NCBI GenBank assembly: GCA_021234155.1 | Contig: JAJEKV010000013.1 | Location: forward strand, 5,398,775-5,462,774 | Direction: 5' to 3' | From: Isoetes taiwanensis | Lineage: Eukaryota; Streptophyta; Lycopodiopsida; Isoetales; Isoetaceae | Length of the DNA: 64,000 nucleotides | Shown: piece by piece, positions 1 to 12,968 of the stretch | Numbering within the stretch: position 1 is the stretch's first letter | Layout of the letters: each line of letters starts with the position of its first letter | Translations under genes and position numbers: made by a program | Notes under the pieces: generated by a model | The model's input: only the letters and a program-made list of their open reading frames with translations | The model's database searches: none | What the model was told of the DNA's origin: nothing

Positions 1-1416
1 TTTCCTAGTTTTGTCACATCTTCAAGATATGCTTTGCCAATAGATCTGTCAAAAGAAAACACCAATATGACATAATTGTGCTAATGTATAAAGAAAAGGA
101 CCATAACATTGAACAGATAAATGTTTAGTAATGAGCTTACTTATAGATGCAGCTTTTTGAGGTGAAGGATGCTTTTTATTATGTGGAGCTAGAGCAAAAA
201 ATCCTGCCATTATCTTGCCATTCCAGAACACCTTTCATGGTGGAATATTGGCGAATTCCATACCTCACATGAGTATTGAAGCCAGTGTTCTAATACTTTG
301 CCTTCTCATCTATTGGCATGTCAAAACTTTCATGAGCAACAGAGAGCATTTTGCTACAAACATCTATGACTCCATGGTGATAACCTGAAGCCAAATAAAC
401 ATAATTGGAATGCAGCTCTAGCATTGGAGCTCTTCCCTAAACAACATTTAAATAACATAAAAACTTCCATTTTGACTAGGTCATCATAATAATGCATAAA
501 ACTTTTCTTTAAGGATGGAGAAGATATAGATTTGGGCATGCATTGGAACTGCATGCTCAACACAGTAACGCCAACATTTTTAATATGACCACCATTATAC
601 TGTGCACAAAGGGGTATATACCACGAGCATCTATTTGTGCAAAAGATCACCGTGATATGCACATCACTACTTTTCACGTCTCCATTTTGTTCAACATGCT
701 ATATTTTATCAACCTTGCTCTAATAAAGCAAGAACAAATTAAAAAATACAAGTTGCCTTCTCATTGCAATGATCTTTGTGAAAGATACAACCAAATGCAC
801 GACATATGCTCATATGCAAGGCAAACAAGATAGAATTTAGAGCTGTCTTGCTGAAATAGAGCTATAAAGATAAGAGGAAAAATGCAAGATCAATTATCTA
901 TTATTGTATAATGGATCGTAGGAAGGACTATAATTGGATATAAACAAAGAAACGTAAGTTGTACTGTGAAGCATTTGCAGCGTGCACCTTTTCTTTTGTC
1001 AGAGAGTCAAAATGCTTTTTGAAAGCAAGGAAGAAAGTGTTTAGCTCTAACAGTTCCTCCTCTAGTATGAAACACACCATCAATGGAATTGCGGTAAATA
1101 TTCCAATTTGGTAAAGGAACTGCCCATTTAGTACAGTCTATAGTAAGGTTTTGTTAAGAATATCGCCTTGTCAAATCATTTTTCCCCTCCCTCCCTTCCG
1201 ATAATGCCTCGCATTTTCAAACCTATTCACGTAATGTTGAAGCACTTTTTGTTTCAATATAAGTAGCATATCAGATATAATTTGCCATAGAGGAAAGCAT
1301 ACGCTTATCCACACATACATCTACAAAGATGAAAATATTAGCCGAAGATTATTAGGATAGCTTACCAAGGTACAAATATAATATCTAACCAAGTGTAAAA
1401 TGAGAATGCTTAATGA
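1..1416. other. AT-rich intergenic DNA, no gene recognised
   Basis: No reading frame here resembles a known protein, and I see no RNA gene or clear repeat. The short open frames are what chance would give in AT-rich DNA. Confidence 0.6.
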
Positions 1417-4400
1417 TTTTTTATCGTCCAATCGAGGCCACCTACCTATGGGACCCATAAGGAGCCAGCAAAGAAACTTATTATTGTTCGGGTTAAAAAC
1501 CCCCGCCGGCGGGTTTTCGAGGGAAAACTGTAGGCGCATAATAAGAATGTTGTCAAACTGCATAAGTATACATCAACGTGTATATACATGTCAAGTGTGC
1601 CCGAGGACATAGCTGATCTCGCATGTCCATAACCTCCCGAAGGTATGATCCCAAAGACCGCATTTGGATGCTATGCTCAATGTCACATGTAACGGCTGGC
1701 GGGCCCGACCAACTCAAAGATAGCGCCGTCCGAATTTGATCATATGTCAAGGCAACTTTGAAGGGTATGAGATTCATCCTCAATGACTCCCATTTGGCAA
1801 AGATAGCGGCCCCGGCGTGGCTCACCAATCTATCTCGCCCGCCTCAATTCAAGATGATGTGCCCCTCGCGCGAATGGAGGCAATGAGTCCGGCGCCTTTT
1901 CATGGGCAAGTGGGCACGCAGTAGCATTGCGGGCCTCGCTCCAATGTGGGATTTATATGGCGCCGGGTAGTGTGTCCGCCTTGACATGTTCAAGGGCATT
2001 GGCATCCCAAAGCTTGCCGAGGAAGCAAGCGCCAAGATATTGCCTCAAGCTATGGCGACCGCCTTCTATTTGCACATGTATGCACCTCAGGCTCCCCGCA
2101 CATTCCATCTAGCCAACCATTGAGCTCTCTTTTTCCTCCAAAGAGGCCTTGAGGCGCATGCGGCCCCATTTCCATGATATAAGCTAGTTTAGGAGACGAG
2201 CATCGCCCATATTGACCACCTTCTAAAAATAGACCATGTGGCGATCAAGGGCCACCCTCCAAGAGGCAAGAATCCTGTCTCTTGCAGAGAATTTGATATG
2301 GGACTGTGGACTTCACCCCTAGTGCTCGTATTAAGAAGGCTTTCTCGACTGCCCAAGTCATTCTAAGTAGCAAGTGATACTATCAAGCCCCATACTTCCA
2401 CCCCCGTATAAAAGGATCTGCCCCGGTAAGACCTTGAATAGGTGTGACTAATAGGCCCAATCATACAACTCCGCTCTATGATCGTTGTTTTGCATTGCAT
2501 ATAGTGCCTTCCACCGTCACTTTCACTGAGAAATGCATGGATGTATCCCAAAGCATAGTAGAAGGAAACTCCACTCCCAAATATTTGTATGTGGATACAA
2601 CTTCCACATTCTGGCCTTGGTAACTGAAGGAGGGGACCCTCGGTTGACGGAAGATGATATGAAAACCACCTTAGTCTTGGCAGTTGTTGGTGCGCATATC
2701 ACCGCTAAGCGTATCGTGTGTCCGGGCATCGAGATGTCGCATGTCCGCTGGTGTGTGTAAGCTAGAGGTCCACATCATCAAAGATATATTAACCGGCCCG
2801 ATGATCCGATAGAGAAGGTGAGCTCCATCGCCCCCATTATCGCAAGCTTGATCAATGTAAAGCCCAAATAATGTTGGGGAGAGAGGGCATCCCCGACGAA
2901 CCCCGATACTACTATCAAATGGTTGGCTTGTCCGGCTGCAACCAATTCGAGCATCTTTCATATAACTCCTCATTAATCGCATTCTCGCAAATCTATAGGA
3001 ACCCCACCGTTGCATTCTTGCCCATAGTTTTTCCCCGAGGCACGCGTCAAACGCCAGAAAAAATCCACAAAGCAACAATATAGATCCCGACGGGCGTTCC
3101 CGCCGCCTTCAATCGAGTTCGCGAACGGAAGATGTGGTCAATGGTTGAGTGCCGAGGTCCGAATCCCGCCTGGGTGAGGGCCCGCACCTTCGCCTGCCGC
3201 CTACCGTCAACCGCCGCCGAGAATCCCAAAGAAGCGCTTTGCAAATACCGAATCGACCATGATTGTTCGATAATGGCTGGGCAATGTGGGTCACCGCCTT
3301 TATAGATGAGAACAACTCGCTATTGGTCCACCGCGGCGGAAGCCTTCCCGTAATGCCTTGTTGAACAAGGCGGTCACTGGTATTATGGACGGCCTTGCCC
3401 ACTTAAGCAATTCACCGCATACCATCCAAGTCCGGGGCTTTCCCATTGGCAAGACGCTGTAAGTCTTGTTCCATGTCCGAATCTGCGGATTTCCAAAGAC
3501 CGGCCTTCTTGCAAGGGTAATGCCGTATGTGCACCCCGAGGGTCGAGATAGCTGTTGCAAGTATTGCTTCCACTGCTCGGGAGTGATATTCCCTGGCTTT
3601 CTAAGAACCCTTCACCAGAAGGTCCTGGGGTGACGTTCCAGAAGGTAAAACATTTCTCTTTGATGCGCTGCAATGTACCTGGCTTTCTTAGCTTTAAGGA
3701 AGATGCGGTGATCGTCGACTACATGTGGGCGTAAAAAGAGGTGCGTGGACTTGGCGGAGCCGGCGTTTGTGTTCCGTGCACTCGCATCAAACCATTGATT
3801 ACGTGGGAAGGTTGTGTTTCGAGGTCCGTCATGCGGCTTTATCCCAAAAGCATCTCTCTCCGCGCCCGGCCCTAAGTACATCAAATCCGCCCGGCCCATG
3901 CATTTGCTCTAGTGTAGGATATTGCAAAATTTCTGCCAGGTCATCTATAAGCATCTGGGCATAAGCCCCTGCATGTTCATAATCCAATCGCAACTGAGGC
4001 ATGTGAGGAGTTGTTGCACCGGGGTTCGCACAACCTGCCAAGCCAACTTCAAGTAAAGTGGTAAGTGGTCCGAAATGCATCTCTTCATCCCTATTAGTTG
4101 TTCCCACCTGAAAGCTTTTGACGACATGCATATCCCGCCAGCACCGCACCGACATAGTCCACCACACTAGATCCGCCCCCACGGTTTTCACGCCTACAAG
4201 TGCTCTTGCGGTGGAAGACCATCGTGCCCGATCCATTGCAGATTACCAGGTCAAAGATACCGCGCAGAGCAAAAGCAACTGCGTCGACCATATCGCGTGA
4301 CCTGATTGTCATCCGATGTCCGTGGGCTAAGCTCCTTCTGCGCAGGGCGAAATCGCAATATATCATCAAAGGGATCAAATCTCATGGATTGTTCTACCCC

Positions 4401-4650
4401 CGGTCTGCTGTATTGAAGTCTCCAAGGAGTATGACACCGCCTAACCGCTTATGTCAGCGTATGTCATCATATAGATCGACATAAGTGTCCAGCCTATCCA
4501 CATCCGAGTGGGTGTGATAGAAGTTGCTTTCTGCATGTGGAAAATAGCAGGCTGCCACAAAGAGAGGTCTGCTACTGCAGTTTTGCACACGCACCCCACA
4601 AAACCGGGTTGTGCTTTGTCCGTCTTGAACAAGGAGATTATCTTTCAAAC
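1417..4650 (-). mobile_element. Decayed LINE (non-LTR retrotransposon) with endonuclease and reverse transcriptase remnants
   Basis: Read on the - strand, motifs appear in the order expected of an APE-type LINE. The endonuclease signature ILLGDFNTAD is at about 4395-4437, SDHLPLYL at about 4045-4075, the RT block QAGFGPRHSTIDHIF at about 3130-3175, and GVRRGCPLSPTLFGLYID at about 2840-2895. The conserved YADD position (about 2770-2800) is broken by frame changes, and stops and shifts occur throughout, so the copy is dead. The segment is visibly more GC-rich than the flanks. The 3' tail (about 1417-1540) holds a GC palindrome, CCCGCCGGCGGG, and a terminal GGACGATAAAA (in - orientation). Both the stem region and the tail recur near 53 kb. 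LINEs copy by target-primed reverse transcription; this copy could not do so. Exact ends and target duplication were not found. Confidence 0.88.
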
Positions 4651-6850
4651 AAAAATATAAAAGTTTCCTAGTCGATAGACATCTCTACTGAACATTTGCT
4701 CACCATTTCCACTTGAAACCTTTGCTTCAAATAATGCAATTTGGTTCAGGCCCACATCTCGATCTTTTCCAACTTGAATATGCAGGGGAATATAAATATT
4801 GTGGAGCATATGTAATGTCTTGTCAAACATATATTAACCCAGTATGTACTCATGATGTGCAATTCTTTTCTTGCCCGTTGGTAGGATTAAAACCCAGCGC
4901 AAAGAAGATAAATAATAGTTGGCATCCGCCAGAAAGCAAAACATAATATGATATATGTTGTAAGCAAGGATTGTGGATAGCAACCGCATAGATATCTTCA
5001 CTAATATTTGTTATACGAGAAGCTTTATTGATGTCGCCTCGTATTAGGGTGGAACACTAAAAGACATCTGGATGTCCATAATGCATTCGGGCCCTAAGAA
5101 ATGCGTAAGTCTGATCTTAGATTGATAGTTCCAGGCAACCAAAAAGCATTTAGCATAGAAAATTGATTTGCTGTTGCATGTTATGTATAATGCAAAAATA
5201 TGACGAAGGCAATTATTAGTTAAATTCACATCTCACCTCTAGACTCTTCCAATGCCTATTGCGTACCACCAAGATTCCCTCGTTAAAAGTGGCCGAAACA
5301 ATGGAGCTTAGCATGAAGCAAAGTCGCCGAAAAAAAAATGGCTCCACAAGCGTGGCCCCCAAAAAGAAGCCGAATGTAGAGGATTCACATATTTCAAATG
5401 ATCGCAAAAATAAACTCATTAGGTTTTATCCCCTTCAATCAATCATGATGTCAAAGCATTCAATAGCAAGCGTGGCTTTGTCATGCTAGACATATCCTCA
5501 GAAATATGAACCGTAGTCGCGCCCATTACAACAATATCGCATGTAAGTCCCTTTTAGTGAGATGGTCATGGATTTGTCTACCGTGGCTCAATAGCTCCCA
5601 CAATGCTACATGCCTTTAAATGCTTAAATATATATGTTTGTCCGAATTGATGCTCTCATATTCCATTTTGTTATACTGGCCGGTGCCATCTGCCCTTTGC
5701 CAGATTTAGCATGGCTTGCACTCCATGTATACAAACTTGGTTTGGTAATCCTAGAAAAGCTTTTAGAGAAGGAAAAAAACACGCACCAAGTGATCACCAA
5801 TGCAAAGAATAGAATCTAGTCCATCATGGGCAATCACAAAATCGCCCATCCAAAATCTTGTTCATTTGTGCCACTCATACATGATACATCAACCGTAAGC
5901 AAGATCTCTAGATATAGCCATTCCCCGCAAATCGCATAATTTTGCGAGGTAAGCACTCGCCAACCATGCCATCATTTGGAAACCGGAATAAGCCCAAATA
6001 TGGCACCTCGACAATCGGGGACATTCCACGGGATTTTTCGCTTGACAATCAAATCCATGTATCAAATTACCTACTAGTGCAAGGCTATGGCGACAATCAA
6101 GGACAAATACTCTAGACACAAAATTCTCCGGCCGAGTAGTTGTCTTTGCCGAGAATGGTCAATTAAATATAAATATGGTCGGATCAATCACCGAAAGTGG
6201 ATGTCTGGAGTGAGGAGAATTTCCAAAGCTCAAAAAATAGAAGGAAACAGAGAATGCGAGAATAGAACGAAGGTGAAGCTCAAACAAGCCAGTGTAGAAG
6301 GCCATGGCCAATGAAGGAAGAACGAGATGAAGCAATAGTCTCACAAAGAACAACGACTTGAGCTTCGTGGTTGAATTACTTGGGTTTTCTAATTTTTTCT
6401 CGCCCTAGGATTCAAAATTACACCCAGAATCCGGCTCAATATGTTTTGAGATGATGTGGTACGACACAAGGCATAGCTAGAATCGCAAGAAAGTGGGCAG
6501 CTCGGATTAGCAACCCCCGTTAAAAAATCCTATCACCCTTTTTTTTTTTTTTTTAAAAAATCCTAATTCATATAAACTAGTTATGGTGCCCCTGCTGCTT
6601 TGCTTTCTAACAATTTGAATAGGTGGTCGTTTCATTGTTGGCCTGGAATAGACAATGTGGCTTGGAGGGGTAAGGGTTATAAAGAACTTCTTAAGATTCA
6701 TTGACATAGAATTCAATGTATAGATTTTGTGTATGTGATATTTAACATTGAGCATCAATGTACTATAGAAACCCTTTTGTAGTGTGATATGCAAGTAGAT
6801 GAGATGAATTAAATTCAAATTTGAGAGTATATGATTTCTTGAATATGACA
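4651..6850. other. Intergenic DNA, no gene recognised
   Basis: Short frames only. A - strand frame at 5889-6119 is open for 76 codons but matches nothing I know. Near the end a homopolymer T/A tract (about 6539-6560) adjoins a repeat listed separately. Confidence 0.5.
6447..6520 (+). repeat. Dispersed repeat copy A (matches 56178-56247)
   Basis: The stretch ending in AAGTGGGCAG and a GGTTAG/GATTAG-GCAACCC-like block resembles 56178-56247 in the same orientation. They share GGCATAGCT, a CGCA(A/G)GAAAGTGGGCAG core and the CAACCC end. Both lie just beside unassigned frames, so they may be the end of one uncharacterised element family. Confidence 0.5.
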
Positions 6851-6900
6851 TATGTGCTAGTATAACCTAACAACATGTGCATTTTTGTGCTCCTCAACAT

Positions 6901-7137
6901 AGGCTTATGATCTATGCGCAGTATAACTTAATAACCAGACCGACTTTTCTGCTCCTCAACACAGGCTCTATAAAGATTGTCGGGCATAGCAACTCTATGT
7001 TATCTTGTTGAATATAGGTGTCCAATATAGGCTTATGAGCTATGCGTAGTATAACTTAATAACCAGGCCGACTTTTCTGCTCCTCAACATAGGCTCTATA
7101 AAGATTGTCGGACATAGCAACTCTGTGTTATCTTGTT
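6901..7137. repeat. Tandem direct repeat, two copies with period 127 bp
   Basis: The block starting AGGCTTATGA at 6901 recurs at 7028 and ends with TTATCTTGTTG in both copies. Copies differ by a few substitutions. It abuts another duplicated block immediately downstream, suggesting successive duplication of one larger unit. Confidence 0.85.
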
Positions 7138-7799
7138 GTATCGCCAAGGGTGTTGGTCTAAAATATTGTGTAGATCTTGTTGGAAGAGTAGACCAGCTGT
7201 ATCGATGACTGCAATGCGTAAAGGTAGTCTTTTCCCATATAGAATTTAGTGTATGTGGTATTTTGGGACTTAAATTTGGTTTTATCTTATGTTGGACCCC
7301 ATTGGGAGGCGTTGTGATTGTAGGGCATGTGACCAACACTTTACAAATAAGTTGTTCCTTGCATATATATTTTCATGTGGGCACTATTATCATCAACAAA
7401 TATACACATTGGAATGACATAGGCACTATGTCATGAACATATATTATAAGCTTGTTGAATATAGGTGTCCAATAAAAGCCAAGCATAAGAAGTTGTATCG
7501 CCAAGGGTGTTGGTCTAAAATATTGTGTAGATCTTGTTGGAAGATTAGACCAGCTGTATCGATGACTACAATGCGTAGGTAGTCTTTTCCCATATAGAAT
7601 TTAGTGTATGTGGTATTTTGGGACTTAAATTTGGTTTTATCTTATGTTGGACCCCATTGTGAGGCGTCGTGATTGTAGGGCATGTGACCAACACTTTAAA
7701 AATAAGTTGTTCCTTGCATATATATTTTCATGTAGGCACTATTGTCATCAACAAATATACACATTGGAATGACCTAGGCACTATGTCATGAACATATAT
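7138..7799. repeat. Direct repeat pair of about 305 bp (7138-7445 and 7495-7799)
   Basis: The unit begins GTATCGCCAAGGGTG in both copies, offset by 357 bp, and ends near GAACATATAT. The copies are almost identical, with a few substitutions and a small indel. The short spacer carries a third partial copy of the neighbouring repeat (CTTGTTGAATATAGGTGTCC at 7010 and 7451). No coding content is recognised. Confidence 0.88.
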
Positions 7800-8926
7800 A
7801 CACATTGGAAGTCTAGACTTAACTAAAGTGCACAGTATTATAAACCTCTTGTGGCAATTTATAAGTTTAGTGCCCTATACACTGGCAAATGGTAGTCCGG
7901 AAGTTCATGACTTTCAAACTATAATGAATTTTTTTAGCTTTACCTCATGCTCTAGATGCTTTTTGTCTCTTGGATGTTGCTGTCAAATCGTAGCAACAAT
8001 TTGTCATGTCAAAGCATTGACTTTTGGAAATCATTAATCATTAAATTTGAAAATGCCAAAATATTATGGCAATTCCCAATCATTATGCAGCCCATGGGAA
8101 GCACTCATATCTCCCATCTTTTTTCATGTCCAGCCAACAAAAAAGCTAAGAGGCAAACTAATAACTAAAGTAATGCCTAGACAGAACCAACTATTTGCAA
8201 ATGGTAAATGTTGACGAATGATGTTGAACCAACAACCAATTTCCTTTCAAATTTAACAGTGAGAATTGAGCTCCCTTCACAGCATACATTTCACTTTAAT
8301 CCTCATTTAGAACATGGAAACAACAGTATTTTCATCTACTTTTTCATGTGCAGCCAACAATAATGATAAGAAGTGAACATTCATCATCTTGTCATATATC
8401 AGTTGCCATAATACATATTAGAGACAATAGCACAGTGGGAAATGAGATTTGCACGGAAGACATTGATATAATCCTTGATCAAAATAGGTAAACAACCACA
8501 TATTCATTTGGATCCAACAACGAAGATAAGTGAACATTCATAATCCTGTCATATATGAAGTGGCATAATATACTCGTAATGGGTCCCTGGCGTTGCCGGG
8601 CATAAATACATTCTATAATACCTTGCTAATTTAGAAGGTGGCCAAGAGAAAGAAATGCAAGTAAGCTGATGATTCGAATTAGTTTGGAAATAGTAGTATT
8701 AAGATTTCAATGTTGAAAATTTTGAAAGTTATATAGAATATGAATTTTACCTATAGTGGTGGGAGATGTGTGCTAGCCATGGATGTCCAACGTAACTGAC
8801 TAAAGGTGTAACTGATTTAATATAACATGTACATTCGTCATAATTGACTTGGAGGGTGTCGATGGGTGTTATTCAAAGGACTTCTAAATAGAACATCAAT
8901 ATTAGAACACAAAACACAATAATGCT

Positions 8927-9126
8927 TCCAACTATCCTTGCAAAAGAAAGCATTTTATAGTTCCAGAGACCATAACACATGAGGTATATGCCATGACACC
9001 ACTTATTAGATTGCATTTGGCAACTATCCAACTATCCTTGCAAAAGAAAGCATTTTATAGTTACAGATATCATAACACATGAGGTATATATGATGGCACC
9101 ACTTATTACATTGCATTTGGTTGCAT
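8927..9126. repeat. Perfectly phased tandem duplication, 2 x 100 bp
   Basis: TCCAACTATCCTTGCAAAAG at 8927 recurs at 9027, and TTGCATTTGG at 9011 recurs at 9111, so the offset is exactly 100 bp. The copies have diverged by several substitutions. It is not coding. Confidence 0.9.
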
Positions 9127-11552
9127 GGCAAGCCTAGCATATTTGTGAGGTTCTAATAACATGTTAGAGCATGTAGCGATGCACAAATGGGAAAGGTGGC
9201 ACATGTACACGACTACATTCGATTCACAAATGGGATGGGAAAGGTGGCTGTGAAAGGTGGCACATGTATACGGCTACATTTTTTTTCCCTCATTTTGCAC
9301 ACAATCTTAATGCATACTTTTATTATTGTAATATAAGATCAACTTGTGGATAAGTATGTTGGTAACTTAATGTTCTGCTACATTTGCAAAATGTTGGTAA
9401 CTTATATTCCTCTACATTTGCAAAAAGAATGCTGCAAAAGTGTGAGTAATAGCAGTGCATTGAATGTTCATTTTTGTTATTCCTAGCATTCTCCTTTTTT
9501 TTACCTGAAAAACTAAGGCTGTTGTAATTCCCAATAGGATACACTTTCATTCTTAAATTATAAAGGGGATTCATCATAAGTTATAATCGCATTGTGGTTT
9601 CTGAGATATGTTTTGAACCCTTGGGTGAAGAAACTTAGGTGGACTCTAATGAGAAGATGGAAAATGCAAAAAATAAGAACAATTTAAAATCCTGTAAATG
9701 TTATTAACCACCTTTGCAACTTTGGCTCTGATGTATCTTTCAGGCATTAAGAGCAACACTTGTAATTCTGCCATAATGATGAGAACCTTTCAAGAAGAGC
9801 CTCATAACTTGAGATATATCCCTAGGATGACCAAATGAACGCGTAAGAATAAACTATCATCCTAGAATAACATATATGTTTTGCATCATCCTAAGTAGTG
9901 TCATATATGTTATTACGCTTATTCTTATGCTAAGAATAAACTATCTGTTACCATCTTGATTTGCATCTGATGTTGTTTACCGTCAAAGTACTAAATAATA
10001 TAATGTGGTACAGCAACATGACACACTATAAAATGGAAATGAGTTGCCTCAAGCACCAGGCTCTTTACATTTGCAAAAGGAAACATGTCAAAACGAATAT
10101 AAGCATACATGAATGAGAGAAGTATGAAATTTTTTATGCTTGCATTATTGACAATAAAAGCATTAGAGAGAGACAAAGAGTTGGCACAAATTTCTCACGA
10201 AAAGAGGAGGGATTAGCACAAATCCAGTTTAGATGGGAAGTAGCAACAACCCAACATAACATATGGACATAGAGAAATTCATTGCTCAAACCGATTGCTT
10301 TAAATCAAATAATGGTATGACGCCATAATAAGGATGCTTCATCTAGATGACAATAACTTGAGCCGTAAACCGCACTGCAAAATAACGTCTGCTACTTGGT
10401 GTTGCTGCTGACCAAGCGCAGATTTGAAATAAGGCTATGCTTCAGATAACACACTAAACAATAGAAAGGAAATAGTCTATGGACTCTCACATGCATTGAT
10501 TAATAAATCTGTGACAGAATTCATGGTAAAGTGCAAAAGGAATATTTTTTCCGATGATCATCCACCTCAGCGTTGCATGCCCTTGAGTCATTTCCAATTC
10601 ATTCCAAACAGTCCGGGAGATTATAAACCATGTATGTTTAATCTTGTGCAGTATCAAAGGCAAGAGCAGCTCTACCAAAGGAAAAGATGATACGTAAAGT
10701 CAATGCTAAGCGGGACTCTTGACGTGACCTATTTCGCTCAGTGGTTGCAATGATATTCCTAGGTGGGAAAATGGTTTGGGCTATTTTTTAACTGATAAAG
10801 GACCATGTAGATGTCATTGGATCAATGGCTAAATCAAAGCTTGAATCTATGCTTGAAACCTATGCAATAGACGACAAACAATTCAATGGCAATCTGCCTT
10901 TGCCTATGAACAGAGATCTGACAAAATAGGAGCTTCAAGTGGACACAGAAGATAATCACCAACCTGAAGACTTATAGCAATGTGTCACTGAACATTCCAT
11001 GCATTGTCTGTAGAAAAATGATAAAGGGTAAGTTATAAATTCTTTAAGAGTTAAGAAACATTAATGGACAGAAAACAGAAATTGAGCAGATCAGAAGTAG
11101 CAGCCATAGAAGCTACAATGCTTAGATCGATGTGGCAAAAAATGACAATAATTGTTTGCCTTAGCACCAACCCAGTACAATTAAATTGTTTAAGTGGCTA
11201 CCAACACCAGTGGTTTAGACGGCAAACTTCATGAGCTAGATGCACAGGTCATCGTGTTTAATGCAGAAAATGTGATTCTAACTATTTTTCAAAAGCATGT
11301 AAGGCTGAAACGATGGACGTGAGTGTATTCAAGCATGGAATAGATGTGCAAACTTTTGTTATTGATCAATCGAAAACATATCATAGGCAAGATATGGAAA
11401 AAAAGCTTAACCTGCTGATTGTTGACGTAATCGCAGCAAATTGTTGTTATGTAACCAAGGTAAAGTAGTATTCAACTGCATCTTAGCATTTGAAGCTTAG
11501 ATGATTATCTGCATTTTTACAATAAAATTTAGATGCCTAGCCTTCCCTTGTT

Positions 11553-11685
11553 CGGTTTATTGGCTAGTCCATTGGGTTAGCAACTAAGAGATCTTGTGTT
11601 CAAGTCTCTGGGGGTCCGTCATATGTCCTCGTGGATGCTGCCAATGTGGCATGACGTAAAAATACTATCTATCTATCTACCTAAT
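11553..11685 (+). mobile_element. SINE-like element (tRNA-related head, simple-repeat tail)
   Basis: A pol III A-box-like stretch (TTGGCTAGTCCATTGG, about 11560) is followed about 35 bp later by a B-box-like GTTCAAGTCTC. The tail is GGCATGACGTAAAAATACT and then ATCT repeats. The same tail sequence recurs at 21812-21845, which supports a dispersed family ending in this motif. SINEs have no protein and borrow LINE enzymes. The boundaries are estimates. Confidence 0.6.
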
Positions 11686-12744
11686 AATCCACCATAGATA
11701 CTTGTAGCTTAAGGTTATCAAGTACAACTATACAATCGCAGCAGCAAAATAAAAATCATCGTGACTGTGCAAAATCCAATTCAAATTGTTCATACCTCGA
11801 TATTTGCAACCAAGTCCTGATCTAGTTTTGAAAAATTGTTAATCTACTGCGGCCGAACTTAAAGGGAATTGAAGCTATTCACCAATCCAGTAAAATCGAC
11901 CTGCAAAATCATACCACAGAGAAATGTTGTGATGCTGGATGACCTACTATGACGCACTCTTCTGCTCTTAGTTCTTGAACCAAAATCTCACAGTTTTCAA
12001 TTTATATTGAAGGACGAACCTCAAAGGCTACTGCTACTCCGGAAGTAGGAACTAACAACATGCATCACAAACCTTGAAGCACTCTCTGGAAGCACTCTTC
12101 ACATCCTTGAATGCATTCGAATTAGATACAAATTCATTGGCTGTGCTCTTCTTGCTTGATTTCTGCAAAATTCAAGACGGATTTGAGCAGGTTGTAAACT
12201 TACCAAGTTTTTAACTAAGGGAAAATCATATCATCACAGATAAAAACCTTGCTCTTTTTGAACTATGGTTTCGATGCCCTAACCTAGAGCATGAACTACC
12301 TGGCCTCCATGCCATCTAATCCGACAAATATATAATGCTTCGCGGACTCAGAGCAACCAAAAAGCGACCCTCCTCCGAACAACATGACAACCAACTTTTT
12401 GTTAATCGAAGCTTCAATACCTATCTGCAAGATGAAATACCATAGCCTGGGACGTCGCTCAGATGCATATGTCGCTTGTAACAACTTAAAACTTGCAGTA
12501 CAGAGGCCATGTTCATGAATCAAAGGGGTATAAAAATTAACCAAAGCCACTCGTGTGGTCTTTCAGCGTCCGTGGCATGCATGCCGAAGTGATGGATCGG
12601 GTCCCAGACCCCCCGCTCAAAAACATAGAAAAAATAAATGTTTCTAAATTTCCGAAGAATCGGTAATATTTCCGGCCACTAAAACATCAACAATTTTAGG
12701 AAATCACACAAAAATAAATTCCAAAAAGCTTTTCCACCAGACCG

Positions 12745-12862
12745 GAAATTTCCAAATTAACAAGATTGATTGATTGATTGATATGAATGGGATAAATCCT
12801 CTCGAAATTTCCAAATTAACAAGATTGATTGATTGATTGATATGAATGGGATAAATCCTTAA
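12745..12862. repeat. Tandem duplication, 2 x 59 bp, upstream of PDCD2
   Basis: GAAATTTCCAAATTAACAAG starts at 12745 and again at 12804. Each copy contains a GATT microsatellite run and ends with GGGATAAATCCT. The block lies about 110 bp upstream of the PDCD2 start codon and so falls in its likely promoter or 5' leader. Confidence 0.9.
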
Positions 12863-12968
12863 TACATTTTATCCTACTATATTTTCGGAAACTCAATTTT
12901 TGACCGGAAATTCTGTGAAGCGGCCAGGACTTTGCTGCACGTAGGTTTAGGGTGCCCTTGTCGGAGAC

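Larger units (their letters stand above)
7800..12744. other. Intergenic DNA with small repeats, no gene recognised
   Basis: No protein family is recognised. The stretch contains a 100-bp tandem duplication and a SINE-like sequence, both listed separately, and a partial short duplication around GGGAAAGGTGGCACATGTA at about 9190-9280. Confidence 0.5.

Noticed and set aside
5889-6119. 76-codon - strand frame as a small protein
   Set aside because: It has no recognisable motif, no obvious promoter, and sits beside repeat sequence.
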